A stretch of DNA of 64,000 nt from positions 1 through 64,000 of the forward strand of contig WNNJ02002691.1 in assembly GCA_012934845.2 (NCBI GenBank), read 5' to 3'. The notes below the pieces were generated by a model. The model did no database searches. It saw only the letters and a list, made by a program, of their open reading frames with translations, and was not told the origin of the DNA. Both the position numbers and the translations under genes were made by a program. Each line of letters opens with the position of its first letter. Position 1 is the stretch's first letter. The DNA comes from Pomphorhynchus laevis. Taxonomy: Eukaryota; Acanthocephala; Palaeacanthocephala; Echinorhynchida; Pomphorhynchidae. Below, piece after piece: positions 54,170 to 64,000 of the stretch.

Positions 54170-54250
54170 TTACGTTTTACAGTTCAGTCCGTCAGTTCAA
54201 TCCGTTAGTTCAGTCCGCTAGTTTCTGCGGACTGATTGATTTTCTACAGA
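54170..54250. repeat. Short CAGTTCAGTCCGTTAG-type repeats
   Basis: Four or five imperfect units of about 13 bp (AGTTCAGTCCGNTAG), ending just left of the LINE A2 RT piece. Related words recur at 56695-56985. Confidence 0.7.
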
Positions 54251-54284
54251 CAGGTTGATTCCGCTCAAATCACTCCACATAAAT

Positions 54285-55083
54285 CGCCTGAATGAAAGTT
54301 TACAACGACCTACTCATTTCTCGTTACAAGGCTCTATGTAATGTTCTCATCTCATTTGACGTCTCATCCGCCTTCGACATCGTCGACCACTCCATCCTCC
54401 TTTCTCGCCTTCGTTATGATTACGGATTTTCTTCGTCCTCCGTAGCATGGTTTGCCTCATATCTATCCGACCGTTCTTTTCGAGTATGTTTAAATTCATC
54501 ATCTTCTCTCATACCTAATTTTTGCAAGGTCCCACATGGTTCTGTCCTAGGTCCCCTGCTTTTCTCTCTACCGCTTGGCGATCTCTCTCGGTTTATCTAA
54601 CCTTACTTCTTTAACGTAAAGTAATACGTTGATGACATCCTCATGTGTGCTCATGCACCCGCCTATCGCATACACGATATCGCAATTTCTGCCTCCAACT
54701 ATCTTCTTTCTATTTACAAACGTCTCTCCCATCTTCGTCTCATTCTAAACCCTGACAAGTTCAAAGTAATGTGAATCTTCCCAGTCAACCTAACATATCT
54801 CCTTCTCTGTATCTTTTGCCTCATCAATCATCCCCATAGTCCACAATCTCACTTTCTTAGGATTCAATTTCGATTATCGCCTTTCCCTTAAACCCTTTGT
54901 CCGTGACAAGGTCCACTCGTCTAACTTAATTCTCCGTGACATCCGGCGTATCTACACCGTTATCGACTTCTGTTACTGTATGTCTCTTCTTTCATTGCTT
55001 CTTATCTCTAAAATCGATTTATGTGTCAGCCTTTCCCCCAATTCTCCAAAATCCATCATCCTACCCCTACAACGCATCATTAT
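54285..55083 (+). mobile_element. LINE A2 copy, left part (RT)
   Basis: Frame 54292-54600: KVYNDLLISRYKALC, LISFDVSSAFDIVDHSILL, VPHGSVLGPLLFSL. After it, the YVDD-like region and KIDLCVSLSPNSP with stops. Interrupted at CTACAACGCATCAT by LINE E; resumes at about 56283. Confidence 0.92.
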
Positions 55084-56282
55084 TATTACTAGAATGGCAG
55101 CGAGCGTAGCTCAATAGACACCTTCACAATTTAAAATATAAAAAGGAAACTAACAACAAAGTAATTGAAAATTAGTCACTTTCTTCAAAGTAGATACAAA
55201 TCTACGTCTGTTTGTTTGCTTCACCACTTCCGCCGGTAAACTGTTCCAAGCTGGAATGACACGCACGGCAAAATTAATGCTTCTTTTTTTACACCAATGG
55301 TTACGTTGTAACATAAGTGGATGACCACGTAATCTTAAGTCATTTCGCCTACGAAATAGACTTCTAACTGGATTACCAGGATTGCTCATTGCCCGCCACA
55401 CTACAACCAGGTCATTTAGTGCTCGAAGTGAAGATAACGAAGGCATATTAAGGCGACTTAACCGTTCCTTATAAGTAAGGTTATGAAGGCCCGCTACCCG
55501 TTTAGAAGAACGTCGCAATACCTGTTCAATACGAAACTCTTCTGATTTGTTAACTGGGATGATGCTGGAGAACAATAGTTAAGAACACTTGAACAGAGAG
55601 TAGTGAATATAAATTTAAATGACTCAATTTCTAATTTACTCAAACATCTGGAAATCATACCAGAAATTCGAGTTGCTCTAGCACATATTTGCTCTGTATT
55701 TTTCCTAGTGCCAGATCATCCGAAACGACGACGCCCAAGTCTCTATATTGACGAACCATAGGAATTGGTTGTAAGTTAATTGAGTAGCTGGTTGTCGAAA
55801 ACTTATTCCCTATGTGCATGTATGCCTTTTTTGTCACATTAATACTTAAACAGTTCTCAGCTGACCAATAAGTCAATGTATCGAGATCAGACTGTAACAT
55901 TTGTCGGTCAAGGTCATTAACAACACAGCGATAGACCTTAAGATCATCGGCGTACAACAACGTTTTTGACAGCAGTAATGATGGTAGTTCGTTAATATAT
56001 ATTAAATAAAATTGGTCCTAAAATCGATCCTTGTCGTACACTACTACATATAGAAGTCTAATCTGACAAAGTCCTACTTACTCTGACTGCTGCAGTTCTA
56101 TCTAATAAATACACACGAATCCATTTAACAATTACAGAATCAAAGTGAAGTCCTATAAGTTTGCCAATAAGTATATTATGATTGATTGTATCGAAAGCAC
56201 GCGAGAAGTCCACGAATACCACGTCGGTGTTCGTGGACTCCACTGTTCGAGTTCTACTTATCCGTTGATTTAACCACACATC
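55084..56282 (-). mobile_element. LINE E, 5'-truncated, nested in LINE A2
   Basis: Inserted in reverse. Its 3' end is at the left with a TAGTAATAATAAT tail. It starts inside the RT at the right. The target LINE A2 lost about 50-60 bases at the insertion point, so the insertion came with a target deletion. Confidence 0.92.
55150..56279 (-). pseudogene. LINE E reverse transcriptase, C-terminal half
   Basis: Frame 56279-56058: TDVVFVDFSRAFDTINHNIL (motif A), VIVKWIRVYLLDRTAAVRV. Frame 55960-55655: MLYADDLKVYRCVVNDLDRQ (catalytic YADD), YMHIGNKFSTTSYSIN, YRDLGVVVSDDLALGK. Frame 55575-55150: LRRSSKRVAGLHNLTYKERL, LRGHPLMLQRN, VIPAWNSLPAEVV. Breaks near 56050 (PQGS) and 55580-55650. Confidence 0.92.
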
Positions 56283-56690
56283 AACATATCTTGCTCAACT
56301 CTCCTAGGCAACCATCCACATCCGCATACAACTCCGCCTTCTCGTAACTTTTCGTCTCATCGCTGTCGGCTTTTCATCGTTCATCAACCTCCCTTTCTTA
56401 GACGACACTAGCCCTACCTCTTTATCACTGCGTTTATGCAATTTCTTCTTACTCTACGTTCCAAAGTACTCAACTACGGTCTCAGATCCTTCCTCGTCGC
56501 CGCCCCACTCGCCTGGAGTCAGCTCTCACTCGACGTTCAAAGCGCTTTATCCTTTATTACATTCAAATGTCGCTCCGTACCCACCTCCTCGACACATAAT
56601 TTAGATTTTTGTATTTTTTTTGTAGTGTTGGTCTTGTAAGTGTGCGCCGGCACGCATTTGCCACGTAAAAATAATTTTTTTGATCAGTGT
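56283..56690 (+). mobile_element. LINE A2 copy, right part (RT end and tail)
   Basis: Resumes CAACATATCTTGCTCAACTC and runs through the C-terminal RT (LRSFLVAAPLAWSQLSLDVQ) to the hairpin GTGTGCGCCGGCACGC and a CGTAAAAATAATTT tail. Confidence 0.92.
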
Positions 56691-56694
56691 GTTA

Positions 56695-56989
56695 GTTTTA
56701 CTCCGTTAGTTCTGTTCTTTCTTTCCTCTGTTCAATTTGTTCATTAATTGTGTTAATTCCATTTATTTAGTTCGTTCAGCATGTTCATTTATGTTCGTTC
56801 AGCCTGTTTATTTAGTATGTTTGCTCAGCCTGTTCATTTACTATGTTCGCTCAGCCTGTTCATTCAGTCAGTTCGCTGAGAGTGTTCAGTTCGTTCAATC
56901 TTTTCAGTTCTTGTATTCACCATTTTCAGTCTTTTCATCCAGTTCGTTAAGTCTGTTAACTCAGTTTGTTATGTTAGTTCAGTCGTTGT
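56695..56989. repeat. Imperfect GTTCAGCCTGTTCATTTA-type tandem repeats
   Basis: Variable-length units such as GTTCGCTCAGCCTGTTCAT and TTCAGTCTGTT. They read open by chance (VYLVCLLSLFIYYVRSACSF) but the repetition, not coding, explains it. Confidence 0.75.
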
Positions 56990-57351
56990 AGGGGTAGTAG
57001 CATGATGGATTTTGGAGAAATACGAAAAGGCTAAGGCAGTAATCGATTTTAGGGAAAAGGAGCGATGAAAGAAGATACATACAAGAACGGAAGTCGATAA
57101 GGGGATGGATACGGCGGATGTCACGGAGAATTAAGTTATACGAGTGGACCTTGTTACGGACGAAGGGTTTAAGGGAAAGGTGATCATCAAAATGGAATCC
57201 TACGAAAGTGAGATTGTGGATTATGGGAATGATCGATTAGGCAAAAGATACAGTGGGAGGAGATATGTTTGGTTTACGGGGGAGGATCTACATTATTTTG
57301 AACTTGTCAGGGTTTAGAACGAGATGGAGGAGATGTTAGTTCAGTCGTTGT
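56971..57351 (-). mobile_element. Internal LINE A2 fragment between 19-bp direct repeats
   Basis: ATGTTAGTTCAGTCGTTGT occurs at 56971-56989 and at 57333-57351. Between lies about 345 bp of LINE A2 RT (minus strand) without the 3' hairpin or tail. Confidence 0.88.
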
Positions 57352-57758
57352 TTAATTTAAAAACTATAATTTATGGCAGATTATGAAGCTTTTTAGATTT
57401 AGCTATCATTACTTCTCTTGAACTACTGACGTGTCCCAAAGTGTACTACGAGGAAGCATCTACCCACAGAATTGACCATAGTACTTTATATAAATCTGGT
57501 CATAAGAAAGATCACTAAATTTCTCGCTAAATTGCAATATTATATTAGGAATGACGAAATCCAGTCTATTATTGAATTCTAATTTTGAAGCACAAAGTGT
57601 ATCAAAATCCAGTTGTTTATTTAATTAGATTTAAAATAGACCACATGCCATATCTCATATTTTTGAATACTTTTTAAACGTTGACTTTATTGACGAATAA
57701 TACAATTATCATTCACACCTTTTTACTTTGAAGAATTGTTCAGTCACTTTATTGCGAT
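57352..57758. promoter_or_regulatory. Upstream region of the host gene
   Basis: AT-rich, free of recognisable transposon sequence. It should hold the promoter and 5' UTR of the gene that starts at 57759; no specific motif stands out. Confidence 0.35.
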
Positions 57759-60700
57759 ATGGATGAGTCACTACATTTGTTCAATGAACCTTATGCCATT
57801 GAGGATAAAGAGAAGGAAAGAAGGAGTTTGATTTTGCAAAAAGTTCAAGGTTTATCGTTGAAACTAATTTACGACTCTTCTATACAGGAAGATAATCTTA
57901 GAGAAGCGGTACATGATTTAATTTATTATATTATTAGTAATTTATCGGATACAGGGTATTCTTATCAATCGTGATCATTACGATGGTGTTACGGAAGAAC
58001 GAAGTATAAACAAGTTGTGTGGTTATCCATTATGCTTGAAGAGACTTAAGACGGTAATATTTGTCAATTTGCTTAGTTTTGTATGGTAAAGAGCTTCCAA
58101 TTTGGTTTTTATTCAATGACGACTTAGATACGATCCGGAATTTGTTGAATCTATTCTTTATTAGATAAATTATATAATCTTATATTTATTTTACATGGTT
58201 AAATATGATCTAATCTTAATTATCGATAATCAAATGGATACATGAACAATGCCGCCATTCAACACTACCACTGGAATACCCTAATTAGCTACGTTGACTG
58301 ACCATTTGCTTTTGTTTTTTTTGGACTCTGCCTGAATAGCCTTTTGGCTTTGGTATGTATTGGAATAATAATAACACTGAAATTTTTTCTGCAATCAACG
58401 CTCAAATGATTTAATTTTTATCAACAATCGTTAAATAGAATATAATCTATAAGATTGTAGACGCTGGATCTAATTTTTATTACCGAAAAACAACGCTAAA
58501 TGCAATCTTATCTTTATAGTCAACACTTCAATAAAAGATTTATTTTTACGTGAAAAATGCGTGGCGGCGCACGCTTACATGACAACGAAAAAATCAAAAT
58601 CTTGTGTCGAGAAGGTGGGTATGGAGGCGGTATTTGAATGTGACAAAAAAGAGATCACGGTGGACGTTGAGAAAGCTGATTCCAGGCGAGGAGGCGGCGA
58701 CTATGAAGGATCGGTACCGTAGTTGTTGGAGTAATTGGGAAAATGGAGTAATATAAAATGACGGGAACGCAGTGATTCGGAGGTGGGGTGCGTCTAATCT
58801 TATCGCGTCTAAGATCTAATCTCTATTATCGTCAGCACTAAATATGATTTAATCTTTTTTATTTACAATTTAAATCAAATATAATTCAATCTTTCTAATC
58901 GACAATCAACACTTAAAAGAATTTCAACACTTTAAAGTAATCGGTGAACGCTAAAAATAATTTAATTTTTGTTATCAACAATCAACGTTGATTTTGATCT
59001 AATTTCTAAACAATAGTTTGTTCAAAGTCATCATGTTTTGATCAATTTTAAGATTTTGCCTTGCACGGGCAATGTTTTGTGTTAGTTTTTTCATCGACCC
59101 TTTCATTAGTTCAATAGTCACAAAGCGTTCTCAAGTTTATTTGCCAATTAGTCTTCTACAAAACATCCGATTTTACAATTTCAATTTTTATTCAATTTTT
59201 TTAAGATTAATACCTTTTCCTATAATCAATAGCTTTACATTTCCTCTTTCAAGAGAAGTTATAAAAAGGATTAAAATCTGCTCTTCTTTAGTTAACGATA
59301 CAAGAGCAAAGACAAAAATTCTCTATATGTAGAAAGCAAAACGCTTTATATAAAATTGACCGCAGAAGGGTAATTACTCTTTTATTTATTTTTCGATTTG
59401 CATATACCAGCTAGTCGACTGTCATCATTTTAGAATTTTTGTTCAGGTATTTGCTTTGCTGCCTCTGAATTCTTCCGGAAACAATTATCAGATAGTTCGA
59501 TTTTTTCATTAAATGCTGCTCGGTATCCAGAAATTTGGAAAGACAAAAATACACCTCGCAGGTATTTTCTGCATTGTTCATTTGTTCTTTTTCTAAAATT
59601 TCGTAATTCTTAGATTGCAATTAGGTGATGAAATTATATCAAAACGAAAACTCTTTCAGCAGTGCATCAATTGTCACGAAGCTAACGAGGAAAACGAAGA
59701 ATTGCTTGATCATTACCTGATGCAGCTTAAGTCCAAAAGCCCTGATAATTTCAATGATAATTCAGTAGCAAGCAAAACAATACACGAAAATATTGTACCT
59801 TGTAAAGAAGAATTGCAAACCATTAATGAAACTGTTACAGCGCATAATGCAGACCCGATTAGCGGTTTTGTATTTGATTTTCCTGCAGAAACTAATCGGG
59901 TTCGCGATCAACTTAGTTCGGAACAAAATGTCAATAATACAGAAATTGAGGATGCATTAACATTTGATGAGCACACTGGATGTATTGAAATCGAAAAACC
60001 CAAAATAGAAAGATATTCAACGTGTGAAAGTACGGGTACTAATAAAAAACATTAATGTAATTTGGCGTTGTCTTGATTTATAGCTGACTCAAATGTGAAT
60101 GCAAAATTAGCGACATCAACGATCAGTCACGATATCGATGTGATACCTGATTTGTCGTCATGCCAGAAACAATTTAGTCATTCGAATACATCGTTGACAC
60201 TCTTATCACACGATGATATGCCTCTCGATTTTAACTCAGATCCTCTAAATGCTATCGATACATCTACAGGCGAAATTGGTTGTCTTTCGGAATTGACAAC
60301 TGATGATCATTTGTTTGAATCACCAGATTGCAACACTTCTAAACTGTCGATTGTTTCTAGTAAGTCTACAGCAATTGATCTTGAAATTAATTTTTTTCAC
60401 ATCAGATCGGCCACATTTTCTTAATCGTGATAATTTCGATATCGCTGAACTTGTCATAGTTGAATGGATAAGTGACGATAGCCGTAATATGGTTGTAAAT
60501 TTTCAACGCATGTTTCACCATGATCTAAACGATAATGATTATCAAACCGATAGAATCAAACGCTTTCTAGGCATATCCAGGAAGGTAAATTTCATCCCTA
60601 TTGATATGATTTAATTATTTCTTTTTAGTTAAATCGGTCATTTGCTTCGGCAATCTCAATTTCACAATGGAGAGTTGATTTTGTCATAACTAATATTATA

Positions 60701-61474
60701 AAAAGGTAATTTTGCTTTCCGAGACCGTTTTATGCTTTTGGAATTTCCTATTTTTCACATTCGGTATTTGCTTGTAAAATTGTCAAGAGATGAGAATAGA
60801 TAGATTATGTATATTCTCTTGATAGACCACCACTACTCTTTAAATAGTGAAACGTTTTAGTAAATGCTAGATGTACCATTACCTTGAAACAGCTATTTTT
60901 ATATGTTATTTATAACATCCGAGATCAAAACATCAATGGTTTTTAATTTATGTTTGTGTTTTAATCGCTGTAAAATAATTGACCTCCATATCTAGAGTGG
61001 AATTTTTAAAATTATTAAACATTTATTTGCTATAAGTTAAATCTAATATCTTAATATTGGTGGTATCGTTCGCTATAAGCCTCTTAATTTTCATTGTACT
61101 TGTACTCGATCTTTATTATTTAGCGTCAATGCATTGAAAATCAACGTCGAACAATTTATGAACGATATCGAAACTGTGTTGCGTGCTTTTGTTAAAACAC
61201 TAAAGTAAGTTTGCCCTTAAAAATGTTTTATTTTCTTGTGTGCAACGCTTTTAGCTTAACAAATGTTAATATTATACTGAAACCTATTCAATTATGGGAC
61301 ATTATCACATCGATGCTGATTACAATGTAACGCCGAATTTCGTTTAATGAAATTATATATGATTGTTCTAGCTTCCTTCATTACCATCTCATCTCAAATG
61401 ATAAAGGCAAATATTGGCATCAATACACAACTGAGCGAAATCTTAACACGGTTTATTGTAAACTAAATTTGTGA
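57759..61474 (+). CDS. Host gene with eight predicted exons, unknown function
   Basis: I predict exons 57759-57955, 59614-60035, 60084-60359, 60406-60584, 60629-60705, 61124-61204, 61255-61326 and 61372-61474, all with GT...AG introns. The phases (2,1,1,0,2,2,2) fit at every junction and give 468 codons ending in TGA. Five introns are 44-50 bp; the first is 1,658 bp and holds two LINE tails; the fifth is 418 bp. The start ATG has G at -3 and +4. The protein has a charged N-terminus (DKEKERRSLILQKVQGLSLK), an acidic, Ser/Thr/Asp-rich middle (60084-60359) and a C-terminal part with EWISDDSRNMVVNFQRMFHH and FMNDIETVLRAFVKTL. I recognise no family. An alternative first donor at 57971 also fits phase 2. 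The last exon may instead splice on to 63336. Confidence 0.75.
58232..58372 (+). mobile_element. LINE B 3' tail in intron 1 of the host gene
   Basis: Matches the last 140 bp of the LINE B copy at 16.6 kb (ATGAACAATGCCGCCATTCA through GCCTTTTGGCTTTGG) and ends in AATAATAATAA. Confidence 0.92.
58525..58805 (-). mobile_element. LINE A2 3' tail in intron 1 of the host gene
   Basis: Hairpin GCGTGGCGGCGCACGC and 3' UTR, then the C-terminal RT up to about 58800. Diverged; 5'-truncated. Confidence 0.85.
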
Positions 61475-63335
61475 GCTGCTAACGAATTTGTTCAACATTT
61501 ATTCATCAGCATATCGCCAATTTACTACTCTGATTAATGACTTGTGTGCATAAATCTTTTTGAATTTTCTGTCTTTTATATCTAATATCCGTAATTGTTC
61601 AACCCTATTACTGATATACTGCACGGTTTTTTATCTTGGGTTTGGTGTATCAACTGATCAACCAACTGTCAAGTAATAAATTAAATAATTACTTTCTCTA
61701 AACAAGCTTTACATGTATTTGAAGAATACGTAATTCATTTAATCGTGTTAGTTATTCATCGTAGTTTATTTAATAAATTTGTGAATTACTTAAATTTTTA
61801 CGTAAACTGTTTTTTTTGTAGATTGCTTTAACACCTGCGTTACTACTTCAGTTATATATTTATTTTTTCCTGATGAAGTGCTATTCAGTAAACATTGGCT
61901 GCTCAATAGTTAACGAAACACCAACTATTTTCCGTTTTTTTACCAAATTTAGAATTCAATAAGATTTTTGATCGCTTATGATCAAAAATGTATTTGTTGA
62001 TCACATTGCATTCTTTATGTATTATGTGCTCTTTGTATTTTGTACTTATGCATAGTGTGGAATAATGGATAAAATCAGTTCCTCATGACGACCACTTTTT
62101 TATATTCTGATACATCGTATGTTATTTATTAGTAAAATTCAAAGAAATTGATTTTTATTTTAAATTTAAAATGTTTTATTTTTACTTGATAAATCTGTAA
62201 CTCAGTTAGCTGATTTGATTTGTAGTATACCATGGTTGGATAATACATAATATACTTTGTATTAGAATAAAATTCACTAGACAATCAAATTTCATTAGAG
62301 GAAATACGTCATTAGCATGTATTTGCCCCAACTGCTATGTTGGTCAAAGAAAATAGGCTGAAACCTGATAACATATCAGTTCCTCATGGTGACCACTAAT
62401 TTATATTCTGATACATCGTCTGTTATTTATTAGTCAATTCATAAAAATTGACTTTTATTTTAAATTTCTATATAAATAACTCAGTTAGCTTATTTGATTT
62501 ATTAATTTAATCTTAAATTACGAAGTCTAGGTTTCCTTAAACAGTAATTATTGTTTTTATTCTTGCAAAACATGTAGACGTCATTAGATCAGCTTATTTA
62601 TCACATCATAAACTTATAAACTACAAACATTTTGAACTCGCACAAGATTTAACTGTTGCTTATAATTGCTACCTTTCAAGCAACAAATTCGCAAACATCA
62701 ACACTTATCTACTACAATTATTTATTTAAAAAACTATTATTCTAATTGCCAATAACACTAGAGTACAGAGGAACATAAGTTGCATGATATCATGTTCAGT
62801 TAATGATTATTTTACATCATTTTTAACCGTCTAATTTTATTAATATTTAATTTTGTTTTTGTTTACTTTCAATTGATTCGGTATAATTTAGATTTATTAT
62901 TGTGTATTAATATATTTATAAATACAGAGGAATGAATGGAAATAAAATAATTTACTTTCATGTCCATATCTAATTTAATTTCGGGTATTTCTATAAAGAT
63001 AAATTATCAATAAAAAATTTATCTGTACTCTATTATTCATTTAGGTCAGCATAATTTTAATGAAGTCCATTGTTGTTATTACCTTCATAAAAATTATTTA
63101 TTAATTTTGCAAAATATTTATTAAATTTAATATTTAAAGTCTATTAATTCATTGTTTTTCCTTACGTTCATTGAAAAAGTTTTAAAACTCAACTTTTCAT
63201 CCTTAATCTGTTGTGTTTATTATTTATTCAAATAGAATAAATAAATTTACTTTCATGTCCATATCTAATTTAATTTCGGGTATTTCTATAAACATAAATT
63301 ATCAATAAATTTCTTGTATAGTAAAATTCTTTCAG
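61475..63335. other. AT-rich intergenic or intronic DNA with local repeats
   Basis: Two pairs of direct repeats: about 62075-62225 with 62380-62500 (CAGTTCCTCATG then GACCACT, TATATTCTGATACATCGT), and 62945-63010 with 63237-63303 (CTTTCATGTCCATATCTAAT). No other exon was recognised. Confidence 0.6.
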
Positions 63336-63489
63336 ATGTTTACGGATACATTATGTACAAAAGCTTCAGAGCTTATTACTGGCGAATTACAACAAGACAC
63401 AATGGACACTGTTCTATCTATTCTTAAAGAGGTTGATTTAAAATTAGATGATTCTAATAATTCATCGATAAAGATTAAATGCGAATTCG
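63336..63489 (+). CDS. Possible further exon
   Basis: Between acceptor TTCTTTCAG and donor G|GTAAGA there is an open frame reading MFTDTLCTKASELITGELQQ and DTVLSILKEVDLKLDD. It fits a helical protein and could be the next exon of the host gene (via a weak donor at 61450, phase 0) or the start of another gene. Confidence 0.5.
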
Positions 63490-63740
63490 GTAAGACCAAA
63501 ATATTCTTTTAAAATTAAAAGAATGTTGTAAATTATCTACTTATTTTAGATAAAAGTATTTTATTATAATTAATTGTGCTCTATTTTTAACGCTCTAACA
63601 AATAATTTAAAAACGATTTATATTATTCGATCAGTTAAGTAGAAACCGTTTGAAATATAAGTGATTCGTTTTTATCCTTTTTTAAAATAACATTTACAAG
63701 CAACTTTTTTACAACCTTCGTCGTGAAGCTTAACCCGGAA

Positions 63741-63830
63741 TGCGCCTACCTCAGACGCCTAGCATCCAATGGGAGCGTTTCGACCTTAGTCTACTCATCA
63801 CTACAGGGTGGTCTCATCAGTGTGACCCTG
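63741..63830 (-). ncRNA. Hammerhead-ribozyme-like motif
   Basis: On the minus strand: CTGATGA (63820-63814), stem II GACC (63813-63810) with GGTC (63785-63782), GAAA (63781-63778), stem III ACGC (63778-63775) with GCGT (63758-63755), then C at 63754 where cleavage is expected. Inside the 24-base stem II loop TAGT pairs with ACTA. Stem I is weak: A-U, C-G, one mismatch, C-G, then two G-U pairs. All core bases of the hammerhead fold are present; activity is not shown. It lies in a GC-richer island (63715-63925) unlike the surroundings. Confidence 0.55.
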
Positions 63831-64000
63831 TAGCTACACAACTTCGACAGTACTTGATCCTCAGCAAACCTCTGAAAAGAAATCACTAAGCGCACGCTCC
63901 TCCACCGGTGACCCTCATTTAATGTAACATAATGTTATATTACTTTTCACGCTAAGCATTTATTTTACAACGTCGAGCTTTTTTTCAAATTGAACATTAA

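Noticed and set aside
56737-56991. 84-codon frame rich in Phe/Val/Ser
   Set aside because: Explained by the tandem GTTCAG-type repeats.
61450-63336. Definite splice from the last short exon of the host gene to 63336
   Set aside because: The donor G|GTTTAT is weak and a normal stop lies 24 bases beyond it, so the join is only a possibility.

Overview
The window is eukaryotic nuclear DNA, AT-rich and almost filled with decayed non-LTR retrotransposons (LINEs). It holds at least seven LINE families, a Tc1/mariner-type DNA transposon, a hAT relic, Penelope-like reverse transcriptase fragments, and one recognisable host gene with very short introns at the right end. The mix of CR1/L2-type LINEs, 44-50 bp GT-AG introns and a hammerhead-like RNA motif suggests an invertebrate, possibly a flatworm. 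The organism is an inference, not shown directly.

Family letters are mine. LINE A is L2-like, with a zinc-finger ORF1, an APE endonuclease and a YADD reverse transcriptase (RT). It starts with 20-bp promoter-like monomers and ends with a hairpin and a (TTA)n tail; A1 and A2 are its main subfamilies. LINEs B, C, D, E, G and H are CR1-like, with FADD/YADD RTs and short (AAT)n-like tails. LINE F is a separate lineage with the motifs VPQGSPLSP and YADDTT, present twice.

Layout. 1-1.8 kb: AT-rich DNA with a strong hairpin and a LINE A tail. 1.8-6.4 kb: a decayed LINE G, with near-identical 335-bp repeats lying outside it on both sides. 7.3-8.5 kb: Penelope-like fragments. 8.6-13.6 kb: a LINE A copy cut by a 1,627-bp mariner element with a clean TA duplication. 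14-15.3 kb: LINE A2 with an open 387-codon RT frame. 16.6-19.1 kb: LINE B. 19.2-23.7 kb: LINE A1 copy 1, set in a LINE E piece. 23.7-28.3 kb: LINE C sitting inside a LINE B copy. 28.8-30.7 kb: LINE D. 30.8-36.8 kb: a run of LINE A2/A3 pieces and a MITE. 36.8-40.9 kb: LINE D-like, F and B pieces. 40.9-47.6 kb: an ORF2-less half-LINE, then LINE A1 copy 2 nested in another LINE A. 48-48.6 kb: hAT relic. 48.7-57.3 kb: LINE A pieces, LINE F copy 2 and LINE E nested in LINE A2. 57.7-61.5 kb: a host gene whose eight predicted exons agree in phase. 61.5-64 kb: repeats, one more possible exon and a hammerhead-like motif.

The transposons do not form a pathway; the window is a record of repeated nested insertion beside one host gene. 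The near-identity of A1 copies 1 and 2, and the open RT frames of A1 copy 2, A2 and LINE B, indicate that several families were active recently.
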